64,000 nt of DNA, taken from the NCBI RefSeq assembly GCF_030646165.1, contig NZ_JAUTDO010000006.1, positions 310,001 to 374,000 on the forward strand, in the 5' to 3' direction. Shown here in pieces: positions 53,196-61,084 of this stretch (position 1 is the stretch's first letter; every line of letters begins with the position of its first letter). Both the position numbers and the translations under genes were made by a program. This stretch comes from Conexibacter sp. CPCC 206217. GTDB lineage: Bacteria > Actinomycetota > Thermoleophilia > Solirubrobacterales > Solirubrobacteraceae. A model generated the notes under the pieces. It made no database searches and was not told the DNA's origin. It saw nothing but the letters and a program-made list of their open reading frames with translations.

Positions 53196-55382
53196 ATGAG
53201 CAGCACTGCCGACTACGACGTCATCGCCGCGGAGGTCCACCGCAAGGCGTTGCAGAACCTCACCGACGAGATGGCGATCACGCTCGTGCGCACCTCCGGG
53301 TCGCCGATCGTGACCGAGAGCAAGGACTTCTCGACCTGTCTGATGGACAAGGACTGCGAGCACCTCGGGTTCTCCTCCTACGTGCTGTTCCACGTCGGCT
53401 CGTCGCTGATCGGGACGCAGGCGATCATCGACCTCGTCGGCGACGGCTCCGACCTGCGCCCCGGCGACGGCTGGATCGTCAACGACCCGCACACCGCGGG
53501 CGCGATGCATCAGGGCGACGTCTCGATCATCATGCCGACGTTCTACGGCGACGAGCATCTCGGCTGGTCGTTCGCGAACATGCACGTGCTCGACGTCGGC
53601 GGCGTCGGCATCTCCGGCTACGCGCCGGGCGCGCACGACGTCTACCAGGAGGGAATGCGCTTCCCCCCGGTCAAGATCATCAGAGACGGCGTGATCGACC
53701 CCGAGTGGGAGACGTACATCGCCGCCAACGTGCGCGCCCCGGGCGCCGTCCTGAACGACATCCGCTCGATGGTCGCGTCCAACCGCACGGGCGAGCGCAA
53801 GCTCAACCAGATCATCGACGAGTTCGGCCTCGAGAACCACAAGCGCTACTGCGAGATCAACAAGGACCTGTCCGAGCAGGTGCTGCGCGACCGCATCGCG
53901 AAGATCCCGGACGGCGTCTACGAGGCGGTCGACTGGAACGAGTTCGACGGCCACGAGGGTCCCGACCGGCTGCTGGAGCTGCGCTGCCGCCTCGAAGTCG
54001 ACGGCACCGACCTGCGCTACTACTTCACCGGCGTGCCGCAGATCGACGCGTTCGTCAACTCGACCCGCGGCCCGATGTTCGGGCAGGCGATGACGGGCCT
54101 GATGACCGTCCTCGTCTACGGCGACCTGCCGGTCAACGGCGGGCTCTGGCGCCCGATCAGCGTCGACATCGGCGACCCCGGCACGATCGTCAACAGCGTG
54201 CCGCCGGCGCCGGTCTCCAACGCCCACTCCGAGGTCGGCATGCGCGCCTGCAAGCTGAGCAAGGACGTGCTCTGCCAGGCGCTCGCGCTCAGCGAGGACC
54301 CGGTCCTGCGCAGCCGCATCGCCGGTCAGCACCAGGACGGCTTCCCCGGCAACGCGCTGTTCGGCACCAACCAGCACGGCGGCGTCTCGGTGATCTTCTA
54401 CCCGGACAACGCGATCGGCTCCGGCGGCGGCGCGCAGACGATCGCCGACGGGCAGGACGCCTACGGCCTCACCTGCACGACCGGCGGCGGCATCCCGGAC
54501 ATCGAGAACCACGAGGGCGCCGACCCGGTCCTGTTCCTGTGGCGCCGGCTCGTCTCCAACTCGGGCGGTCCGGGCCAGTTCCGCGGCGGCCAGTCGCTGG
54601 AGCAGGCGTACGCGATCACCGAGGGCAGCGGCATGGCCGGCCCGTGCTTCAACGCCTGTGCGCAGGTCCCGCCGCACGGCGTCGGCGGCGGCTACCCCGG
54701 CTCGTCCGGCACCTTCCACCCGGTCCGCGAGAGCAACGTGCCGGCGCTGGTGCAGGACGGCACGCAGCCGACGATGGCGCGCCTGGACGGCCGCGCGGAG
54801 AGAGTGCGCTCGAAGCTGACGCACATCAACCTCGCGGTCGGCGACGTCTTCGTCGCGACGGCCGGCGGCGGCGCCGGCCTCGGCGATCCGCTGCTGCGTC
54901 CGGCGGCGCTGGTCGCGCAGGACGTGCGCGCCGGCTATGTGACGGCGGAGCACGCGGACGCGATCTACGGCGTCGTCGTCGACGGCGAGCAGAACGTCGA
55001 CGAGCAGAAGACGGGCGAGCGGCGCGAGCAGATCCGCAGCGCGCGGATCGGCGGCAGGCCGAGCAAGCCGCTCAGCGCGCCGCCGAGCGTCGGCATCTCG
55101 CTGACGCGCGCGGGCGGCAGCTGGTCGTGCGCCTCGTGCGACGAGAAGCTGGCCGACGTGGACGGCAACTGGCGCGACGGCGCGATCCTGTCGGAGCACC
55201 CGATCGCGGAGCGCTACGACGACCTCGGGATGATCGTCCGCGACCGGCTCGAGGCGCCGCGCGTGACGATGCGCGAGCACTTCTGCCCGGCCTGCGCGGC
55301 GTCGCTCGGTGTCGACGTGGCGACGGACGAGCTGGAGACGCTGCCGGCGGCGAGCATGTTGCAGCAGGTCGCCGCAGTGTGA
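53196..55382 (+). CDS. hyuB: Hydantoinase B/ketone-carboxylase-like subunit with C-terminal zinc-ribbon tail
   Basis: 728 residues from ATG 53196 (GAGGAG upstream; the GTG at 53181 lies in the previous stop). HyuB features are RTSGSPIVTESKDFSTCLMD (about 30), NDPHTAGAMHQGDVSIIMP (about 96) and VNSTRGPMFGQAMTG (about 289). From about 640 an additional domain contains CASC and CPAC (WSCASCDEKL, EHFCPACAAS), as in small gamma-type subunits of acetone carboxylase. A hairpin terminator ends the operon. Confidence 0.88.
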   Translation: MSSTADYDVIAAEVHRKALQNLTDEMAITLVRTSGSPIVTESKDFSTCLMDKDCEHLGFSSYVLFHVGSSLIGTQAIIDLVGDGSDLRPGDGWIVNDPHTAGAMHQGDVSIIMPTFYGDEHLGWSFANMHVLDVGGVGISGYAPGAHDVYQEGMRFPPVKIIRDGVIDPEWETYIAANVRAPGAVLNDIRSMVASNRTGERKLNQIIDEFGLENHKRYCEINKDLSEQVLRDRIAKIPDGVYEAVDWNEFDGHEGPDRLLELRCRLEVDGTDLRYYFTGVPQIDAFVNSTRGPMFGQAMTGLMTVLVYGDLPVNGGLWRPISVDIGDPGTIVNSVPPAPVSNAHSEVGMRACKLSKDVLCQALALSEDPVLRSRIAGQHQDGFPGNALFGTNQHGGVSVIFYPDNAIGSGGGAQTIADGQDAYGLTCTTGGGIPDIENHEGADPVLFLWRRLVSNSGGPGQFRGGQSLEQAYAITEGSGMAGPCFNACAQVPPHGVGGGYPGSSGTFHPVRESNVPALVQDGTQPTMARLDGRAERVRSKLTHINLAVGDVFVATAGGGAGLGDPLLRPAALVAQDVRAGYVTAEHADAIYGVVVDGEQNVDEQKTGERREQIRSARIGGRPSKPLSAPPSVGISLTRAGGSWSCASCDEKLADVDGNWRDGAILSEHPIAERYDDLGMIVRDRLEAPRVTMREHFCPACAASLGVDVATDELETLPAASMLQQVAAV

Positions 55383-55397
55383 GAGGGGAACGGCTTC

Positions 55398-55420
55398 GGG
55401 CGGCGCCACTGGCGTCGCCC
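55398..55420 (+). terminator. Hairpin after hyuB
   Basis: Arms GGGCGGCGCC (55398-55407) and GGCGTCGCCC (55411-55420) pair at 9 of 10 positions plus a G-U, around a 3-nt loop, 16 bp after the stop. It contains ACTGGCG by chance, which explains a false match to the regulatory box. Confidence 0.6.
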
Positions 55421-55432
55421 GCTGCCGCGCTG

Positions 55433-55468
55433 TATGGTCGGTCGCAGGCGAACCGACCGCTCGGTAGG
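55433..55468 (+). promoter_or_regulatory. Promoter region of the two-component operon with ACCGA repeats
   Basis: TATGGT (55433-55438) is a possible -10. GGTCGGT (55436-55442) is an inverted copy of ACCGACC (55452-55458), and ACCGA-CCGC-TCGGT (55452-55465) is another palindrome ending in CGGTAGG. These resemble the operator at 8048. They could bind the response regulator or a TetR protein. Confidence 0.45.
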
Positions 55469-55506
55469 AACGGCGGGACGTCAGTCGAGCAGGAGGAGAG
55501 AGAGCG

Positions 55507-56175
55507 ATGCGGGTGATGATCGTCGACGATCACGAGATCGTCCGTGAAGGCGTCCGTGCGACGTTGTCCAGCGACCCCCGGATCGACGTCGTCGGCGAGG
55601 CCGCGACGGGCAGAGCGGCGCTGCGGTTGGTGCGCCAGACGCTGCCCGACGTCGCGCTCGTGGACCTGCGCCTGCCGGACATGCGCGGGGAGGACCTGAC
55701 GCGCGAGCTGACGCGCGACTTCCCCAGCACCGCCGTGATCATCCTCACGACGTACCTCAGCGAGGAGACCGTGCGCGGGGCGCTGGAGGCCGGCGCGACC
55801 GCTTACGTCACGAAGGCGGCGGGACTGCCGGAGCTGATGGCGGCGCTGGAGCGCGTGATGGACGGCACGACCAAGCCGGGAGCGGCGGCCGGTCCGCAGA
55901 TCGTCAAGCAGCTGCATGCGCTCGTCGAGACGCGGATGGACGGCGCGCGCCCGACGCCGCAGCAGGAGCGCGTGCTCGAGCTGGCCGCGCAGGGCTTCAC
56001 CAACAACGAGATCGGCAGCCGGCTGTTCATCTCGGAGTCGACCGTCCGCTTCCACGTGCAGAAGCTGAAGGCGAAGTTCGAGGCGCGCACGAAGACCGAG
56101 CTGATCGCGAAGGCGATCCGGACCGGCTTCATCGCGCCGGCCGGCGAGGCCGGAGGGATCCAGCCCGAGGCATGA
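55507..56175 (+). CDS. NarL/LuxR-type response regulator
   Basis: 222 residues; AGGAGGAGAGAG precedes the ATG. The receiver domain has VDDHEIVREG (acidic pair at 7-8), phospho-acceptor Asp 53 in LVDLRLPDMRG and the conserved Lys in YVTKAAG. The C-terminal LuxR HTH spans about 150-212 (RVLELAAQGFTNNEIGSRLF, ISESTVRFHVQKLKAKF). Its partner kinase is encoded next with a 4-nt overlap. It may control genes nearby, but no target is proven. Confidence 0.93.
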   Translation: MRVMIVDDHEIVREGVRATLSSDPRIDVVGEAATGRAALRLVRQTLPDVALVDLRLPDMRGEDLTRELTRDFPSTAVIILTTYLSEETVRGALEAGATAYVTKAAGLPELMAALERVMDGTTKPGAAAGPQIVKQLHALVETRMDGARPTPQQERVLELAAQGFTNNEIGSRLFISESTVRFHVQKLKAKFEARTKTELIAKAIRTGFIAPAGEAGGIQPEA

Positions 56176-58190
56176 TCACGCTCGTCTCCCCGCCCCTCGG
56201 CGAGGGGCAGGCCGGCTTCGACGGCCTCACCGCCGCGGCGCGGCGGACACTCGGCAGCGAGGCGATCGTGATCGTCTTCGAGCCCGGCACGCGGCCGCCC
56301 GTCGTCGTCGCGGCCGAAGGGCTGGCGGCGGGCGAGCTGGCCGGGCTGGAGCGCGGCCTCAGCGACAGCGGCGAGGCGTACCTGCAGCGCGAGTTCGAGG
56401 GCGTGCTGAGCGCGCCGGTCGTGCACGACGGCGAGCGCCTCGGTGCGATCCACGCGCTCAAGCGCGACGGCGACCCGTTCGAGAACGCCGCGCTGATCGC
56501 GAACTTCGCCGTCCAGGTCGCGATCGCGTTCGGGCTGCGGCGGCGCCCGGCGGCGACCACCGGCGCGCTTGCGCCCGAGCGCGACGAGATGCTCGGCGAG
56601 CTCGACCAGCTGGTCCTTTCCGTCCACAACCTCGAGGACCTCAGCAGCGCGCTCGCGGGCGTGATCGCGCCGCTGTTCGACGGTGCGATCAGCGGCCTCA
56701 TGGTCGCCGACTCGCAGCGCAACGTGCTGCAGATGATCCCCGGCTCGTTCGGCGCCGACAGAGAGGTCGCGGCGTCGCACCAGGTCTCGATCTTCGACCC
56801 GCGCAGCAACTCCGCGCGGGTCTTCACGACCGGCCAGCCGCACCTCAGCAACACCTCCGAGGAGGACGCCGGGATCCGCCAGGAGTACGTCGACGTGTTC
56901 GGCATCCACCGCCTGCTGACGGTGCCGCTGCGCCAGGTCGGGGTGCTGCACATCGCCAACAAGCCCGATGGCTTCACGCTCGCCGACGTCGAGCGGGCGC
57001 TGGCGCTGGCGCCGCGGATCGCGAGCGTCGTGGAGCTGGCGACGACGCTGTTCCGCCTGCGCCGCCAGCAGCGGCTGGAGGGGATCCTCGCGCGCGTGGC
57101 GGTCGCGGTCGCCTCCGGCGCCGACGCGCACGACTTCCTCGTGCCGGCGCTGCAGGAGCTGTGCGAGGTGACGGAGGCGAGCCTGCTGGCGATCGTGCCC
57201 GACGACGGGCCGCCGATCCTCGCTCGCCGCGGCGAGCGCGACGTCGTGCTGGAGCAGACCGTGCTGGACGAGGCCGGCGACGAGCCCGGCATCCGCGCCT
57301 ATGTGATCGGCCCGGAGAAGGCCGGCGACCCCGGCTGGGCGGCGTTCTACGTGCCGGTCTACCTCGGCCGGCAGCGGATGGGGACGCTCGCCGCCTATCG
57401 CCTGCGCGGCGAGCCGTTCGCGCGCGCCGACCGCCGCGCGCTGGCGCGGATGGCGAACCTCGCCGCGCTCGCGCGCGCAACCGAGCGCTACCAGCGCCAG
57501 CGTGCGGAGCTGGCGCGGATGCAGGAGCGCCAGCGGATCGCGGACGACCTCCACGACGACGTCGCGCAGATACTGTTCGCGGCGCAGCTGAGCCTCGACG
57601 CGATCCTCCAGCGCGGGGGTTTGGACGACGACGCGGTGACCGGGATCGCCCGGGCGCGCGGGCTGTTGATCCGCGGCGACACCGCGATCCGGACCGTCAT
57701 CCACCGCCTGTCGAGCCCGCCGGCGGCGGACATCGGGACGCGGTTGGCAAGCGTGGTGTCGAGCGTCGAGGACGAGTTCGCGGTCGCGGCTGCTCTGGTG
57801 GTCGACGACGACGCCGCCGTGAGGGCGCGCGAGCTGCCGCGAACCACCAGCGACGCGCTGGTGAAGGTCGCGCGCGAGGCGCTGGTCAACGCCGCGAAGC
57901 ACGCGGGGCCGTGTCACGTCGACGTGCGGCTGGAGCTGGCGCCCCGCGATCGGCTGCGACTGGTGGTCGAGGACGACGGCTGCGGACGGGCTTCGGCGGG
58001 GGCGGCTGCGGCCGGCGACGGCGAGCACCATCACGGTCTGCTCGCCCTGCGGCGCTCGATCCGCGAGCAGGACGGTACGCTGCGCGTGACGCGCGGGCAT
58101 GGTGGCGGGACGCGGGTGACCGCGAGTGTGCCGCTCGCGGGCGCGCCGGATCTCGCCGCGGCGCCGCGTGAGCCGACCGCTCTGGCGTAG
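56172..58190 (+). CDS. GAF-domain sensor histidine kinase (NarX/DesK class)
   Basis: 672 residues. Two GAF-like sensory regions lie at about 135-300 and 305-435 (LLTVPLRQVGVLHIANKPDG in the first). No membrane segment is visible, so it is cytosolic. The HisKA_3 box QRIADDLHDDVAQILFAAQ has the phospho-His at about 461, and the HATPase domain has REALVNAAKHAG (about 570), VEDDGCGRAS and a GGGTRVTASVPL end. It signals to the response regulator encoded before it. The start overlaps that gene (ATGA). Confidence 0.9.
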   Translation: MITLVSPPLGEGQAGFDGLTAAARRTLGSEAIVIVFEPGTRPPVVVAAEGLAAGELAGLERGLSDSGEAYLQREFEGVLSAPVVHDGERLGAIHALKRDGDPFENAALIANFAVQVAIAFGLRRRPAATTGALAPERDEMLGELDQLVLSVHNLEDLSSALAGVIAPLFDGAISGLMVADSQRNVLQMIPGSFGADREVAASHQVSIFDPRSNSARVFTTGQPHLSNTSEEDAGIRQEYVDVFGIHRLLTVPLRQVGVLHIANKPDGFTLADVERALALAPRIASVVELATTLFRLRRQQRLEGILARVAVAVASGADAHDFLVPALQELCEVTEASLLAIVPDDGPPILARRGERDVVLEQTVLDEAGDEPGIRAYVIGPEKAGDPGWAAFYVPVYLGRQRMGTLAAYRLRGEPFARADRRALARMANLAALARATERYQRQRAELARMQERQRIADDLHDDVAQILFAAQLSLDAILQRGGLDDDAVTGIARARGLLIRGDTAIRTVIHRLSSPPAADIGTRLASVVSSVEDEFAVAAALVVDDDAAVRARELPRTTSDALVKVAREALVNAAKHAGPCHVDVRLELAPRDRLRLVVEDDGCGRASAGAAAAGDGEHHHGLLALRRSIREQDGTLRVTRGHGGGTRVTASVPLAGAPDLAAAPREPTALA

Positions 58191-58204
58191 CGGCCGGCGG
58201 GCGG

Positions 58205-58250
58205 ACTGGCGTTGCCGACAGTTCCGCGGCGACCGCCGCGCACCTAGCGT
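58205..58250 (+). promoter_or_regulatory. ACTGGCG-box promoter H (acyl-CoA dehydrogenase)
   Basis: Palindrome ACTGGCG-TTGC-CGACAGT, 58205-58222, 22 nt, TAGCGT (58245-58250), 7 nt, ATG 58258. A model example of the arrangement, giving a leaderless mRNA. Confidence 0.8.
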
Positions 58251-58257
58251 CGGGACG

Positions 58258-59439
58258 ATGCAGGAGACACCCCTTCCCGCGCCCGCGCTGCCGCTCGTGG
58301 AGAGCGACGAGCACCGCGCGCTGCGCGCCTCGGTCGCCGGAATCGCCGGCGACTTCGGCCACTCGTACTACGTCCGCGTCACGCAGGCCGGCGAGCCGCC
58401 GACGGAGCTGTGGAGAGCACTCGCGGCGCACGGCTTCCTCGGCGTCAACGTGCCCGAGGAGTACGACGGCGGCGGGCTCGGGCTGCTGGAGCTGGCGATC
58501 GTGGGGGAGGAGCTGGCCGCGGCCGGCTGCCCGCTGCTGCCGCTGCTCGTCTCGCCCGGCATCGCCGGCACGCTGCTGACGCGCCACGGCACGGCCGAGC
58601 AGAAGGACCGCTGGCTGCGCGGCCTCGGCACGGGCGCCGCGCACTACGCGTTCGCGATCACCGAGCCCGACGCCGGCTCCAACTCGCACAACATCTCCAC
58701 GCGCGCGCGGCGCGACGGCGACAAATGGATCCTGAACGGCACGAAGACCTACATCTCGGGCGTCGAGGACGCGCAGCTGCTGGTCGTGATGGCGCGCACG
58801 AGCGAGCGCTCCGACGGCCGCGGCAGACTGTCGGTCTTCCTCGTCGACGTCGACGCGCCCGGCATGCAGCGCCAGCCGATCGAGACCGTGATGCAGGCGC
58901 CCGAGCAGCAGTGGACGCTCTTCTTCGACGACGTCGCGATCGACGGCGACCGCCTGCTCGGCGGCGAGGGCGAGGGGCTGAAGGTCGCCTTCGACGGCCT
59001 CAACCCCGAGCGGATCATGGCCGCCGCGACCTGCAACGGGATCGCCCGCTACGCGCTGGAGAAGGCGTCGAGATACGCCAACGAGCGCGCCGTCTGGGGC
59101 GTCCCGATCGGCTCCCACCAGGGCGTCGCGCATCCGCTCGCGGAGGGGAAGGTGTGGCTGGAGGCCGCGCGCACGATGACGTGGAAGGCGGCCGTCCTGC
59201 ACGACGCGGGCGCCCCCGCCGGCGAGGCCTCGAACATGGCCAAGCTGCTGGCGGCCGACGCCGGCGCATCCTGCCTGGACCGCGCGATCCAGACCCACGG
59301 CGGCAACGGCCTGTCGGTCGAATACGGCCTCGCGGACCTGTGGTGGATCGTCCGCCTGCTGAGAATCGCCCCGGTCTCCCGCGAGATGGTGTTGAACTAC
59401 GTCGCGCAGCACTCCCTGGGCCTGCCGCGCTCCTACTAG
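58258..59439 (+). CDS. Acyl-CoA dehydrogenase
   Basis: 393 residues, start fixed by the leaderless promoter. FAD/acyl-CoA motifs are NVPEEYDGGGLGLLELAI (about 64), AITEPDAGSNSHNISTRA (about 138) and IQTHGGNGLSVEYGLADLW (about 343). The C-terminus RIAPVSREMVLNYVAQHSLGL has no Glu at the usual catalytic position, like FadE subunits that act in heteromers or use another base. The last 4 bp overlap the convergent LLM oxidoreductase gene. Confidence 0.9.
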   Translation: MQETPLPAPALPLVESDEHRALRASVAGIAGDFGHSYYVRVTQAGEPPTELWRALAAHGFLGVNVPEEYDGGGLGLLELAIVGEELAAAGCPLLPLLVSPGIAGTLLTRHGTAEQKDRWLRGLGTGAAHYAFAITEPDAGSNSHNISTRARRDGDKWILNGTKTYISGVEDAQLLVVMARTSERSDGRGRLSVFLVDVDAPGMQRQPIETVMQAPEQQWTLFFDDVAIDGDRLLGGEGEGLKVAFDGLNPERIMAAATCNGIARYALEKASRYANERAVWGVPIGSHQGVAHPLAEGKVWLEAARTMTWKAAVLHDAGAPAGEASNMAKLLAADAGASCLDRAIQTHGGNGLSVEYGLADLWWIVRLLRIAPVSREMVLNYVAQHSLGLPRSY

Positions 59440-60431
59440 GAGCGCGGCAGGATCCAGCCGAGGCGCTGGAGGCGCTCGCCGACCGCTTGGACGACGGAGA
59501 TCTGCTCGGCCTGGCCGAGGATCAGCATCACGCCGGACCAGCCGTCGGCGGCCAGTTCGTCGAGCGTCTTGGCCCAGCGCGCCTCGTCGCCCCAGACGCA
59601 GAGGCTGTCGATCAGGTGGTTCGTCAGCCGTTCGCTGACGACGCCGGTGTTGCGCGGGCGCGAGTTGTCGGCGTGGAAGCCGTAGTCGTACGCGCGCCGC
59701 ATCTCCAGCACGTCCGCCTGCACGGCGGCCGGCACCGCGCGCTCGTCGAGATCGCCGCGCATCGCCCGGTTCGCCATCGCGACCACCATCGCGCCGAGGT
59801 CGTCGCGCACGGAGGCGCGGTCCTCGGCGAGCGAGACGGTGGGAGCGATCCAGGCGGTGCGGGGTGTACTCGCCTGCGACGCCGCCAGCCGCCGCTGCCG
59901 CACCTCCGGCGCCATCGTGCCGCCGTACAGCAGGCCGTCGCCGACCTGGCCGGACAGCTCGGCGCCCTTCTGGCCGTCGGCGGCGATCAGGAGCGGGCAG
60001 GCGTCGCGGACGAGGCCGCTGACCGGGATCTGCGTGTCGCGGAAGCGGCCGCCCTCGCCGCGCCAATAGCCCTGGATCGCGGTCACCGCGTCGGCCAGGT
60101 CGGCGAGGCGGGCGGGCTTCATGCCGAGCCCGCGGGCGGCGCTGTTGCCGGTCGCGAGCGTGCCGATCGCGCGGCCGCCGGTGAAGCTGTTGAGCGTCGA
60201 GAGCAGGTTGCCGACGATCACCGGGTGGCGCGCGACGACGTGACTCACCATCGGCCCGACCTTCACCGACGGCGCCGCGCGCGCGATCTCGAGCTGATGC
60301 AGGTACGAGTCCTGGTAGACCGTCGGCGAATCCGCCGCGCTGATCCAGCTGAACCCGAGCCGCTCGCCCAACTGCGCGACCGCTCGCGTCTCCTCCAGCG
60401 AGCGCGGCAGCACCATGAACCCGATCTCCAT
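59436..60431 (-). CDS. LLM-class F420-type flavin-dependent oxidoreductase
   Basis: 331 residues from the ATG ending at 60431. The barrel pattern EIGFMVLPRSLEETRAVAQL, FSWISAADSPTVYQDSY (about 32) and SGQVGDGLLYGG (about 180) fits F420-dependent reductases of the MER type. The promoter has the ACTGGCG box and GAAGGT 6 nt before the start codon. It probably acts on a ring or branched acyl substrate in the same regulon. The substrate is unknown. Confidence 0.85.
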   Translation of the reverse strand: MEIGFMVLPRSLEETRAVAQLGERLGFSWISAADSPTVYQDSYLHQLEIARAAPSVKVGPMVSHVVARHPVIVGNLLSTLNSFTGGRAIGTLATGNSAARGLGMKPARLADLADAVTAIQGYWRGEGGRFRDTQIPVSGLVRDACPLLIAADGQKGAELSGQVGDGLLYGGTMAPEVRQRRLAASQASTPRTAWIAPTVSLAEDRASVRDDLGAMVVAMANRAMRGDLDERAVPAAVQADVLEMRRAYDYGFHADNSRPRNTGVVSERLTNHLIDSLCVWGDEARWAKTLDELAADGWSGVMLILGQAEQISVVQAVGERLQRLGWILPRS

Positions 60432-60437
60432 CGCCCC

Positions 60438-60483
60438 ACCTTCTTGTACCGCGACACCCGCGGGGACTGGCGTAAGCGCCAGT
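60438..60483 (-). promoter_or_regulatory. ACTGGCG-box promoter I (LLM oxidoreductase; MarR gene on the other side)
   Basis: Palindrome ACTGGCG-TAAG-CGCCAGT, 60466-60483, the only fully symmetric copy. On the minus strand GAAGGT (60438-60443) starts after 22 nt. On the plus strand no -10 fits at that distance before the MarR GTG at 60515, although the box is centred 41 bp from it. Confidence 0.75.
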
Positions 60484-60514
60484 CGGGCCTTGGTGTGCAA
60501 CACTCGCCCGCGCT

Positions 60515-61021
60515 GTGAGCGATCCCCTGCCGTTCGACCCGATCGAGGAAGCCGGCCGCCAGTGGCGCAAGCACTGGGGCGGTCCGGCGGCGACGCCGAT
60601 GATGGCGGTCACGTCGCTGATGCGGGTGCAGCAGGTCGTGCTGGCGCGGCTGAACGAGTTGCTGACGCCGTTCGCGCTGTCGTTCTCGCGCTACGAGGCG
60701 CTGATGCTCTTGTTCCTGAGCAGACGCGGCTCGCTGCCGCTCGGCAAGATCGGTTCGCGGCTGCAGGTCCACCCGACCAGCGTCACGAGCCTGATCGACG
60801 GCCTCGAGAAGCAGGGCTACGCCGCCCGCTCACCGCACCCGACCGACCGCCGCGCGACGCTCGCGACGATCACCGCGCGCGGCCGCGAGGTCGCCGAGCA
60901 GGCGACCGCCGCCCTCAACGGCGAGAGGTTCGGCACAGCCCCCCTGAGAGCCGCCGACCTGAGAGAGATGACCGACGTCCTGCGCCAGTTGCGCCAAGCA
61001 GCCGGCGACTTCACGGACTGA
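60515..61021 (+). CDS. MarR family transcriptional regulator
   Basis: 168 residues from GTG. The winged helix is at about 55-125: LSFSRYEALMLLFLSRRGSL, LGKIGSRLQVHPTSVTSLID and GLEKQGYAARSPHPTDRRAT with the wing Arg pair. MarR proteins bind palindromes of about 16-20 bp and often sense phenolic or acyl-CoA ligands. It is divergent from the LLM gene with the most symmetric ACTGGCG box between them, so it is a candidate reader of that box. Confidence 0.9.
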   Translation: MSDPLPFDPIEEAGRQWRKHWGGPAATPMMAVTSLMRVQQVVLARLNELLTPFALSFSRYEALMLLFLSRRGSLPLGKIGSRLQVHPTSVTSLIDGLEKQGYAARSPHPTDRRATLATITARGREVAEQATAALNGERFGTAPLRAADLREMTDVLRQLRQAAGDFTD

Positions 61022-61034
61022 GCTCCGGGAAGAG

Positions 61035-61071
61035 GGCAGGTTTGATGTCGTCAGACGACACCAAACCTGCC
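61035..61071. terminator. Bidirectional hairpin between convergent genes
   Basis: Arms GGCAGGTTTG (61035-61044) and CAAACCTGCC (61062-61071), one mismatch, then TGTCG/CGACA inner arms around TCAGA. It lies 13 bp after each convergent stop (MarR at 61021, dehydrogenase at 61085). There is no U-tract. Confidence 0.75.
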
Positions 61072-61084
61072 GTGTTCGATCGGG

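Noticed and set aside
55408..55425. A tenth ACTGGCG box in the hyuB/response regulator gap
   Set aside because: Only the left arm matches (the right arm reads CCGCTGC), no -10 starts 22 nt later, and the bases belong to a terminator hairpin.
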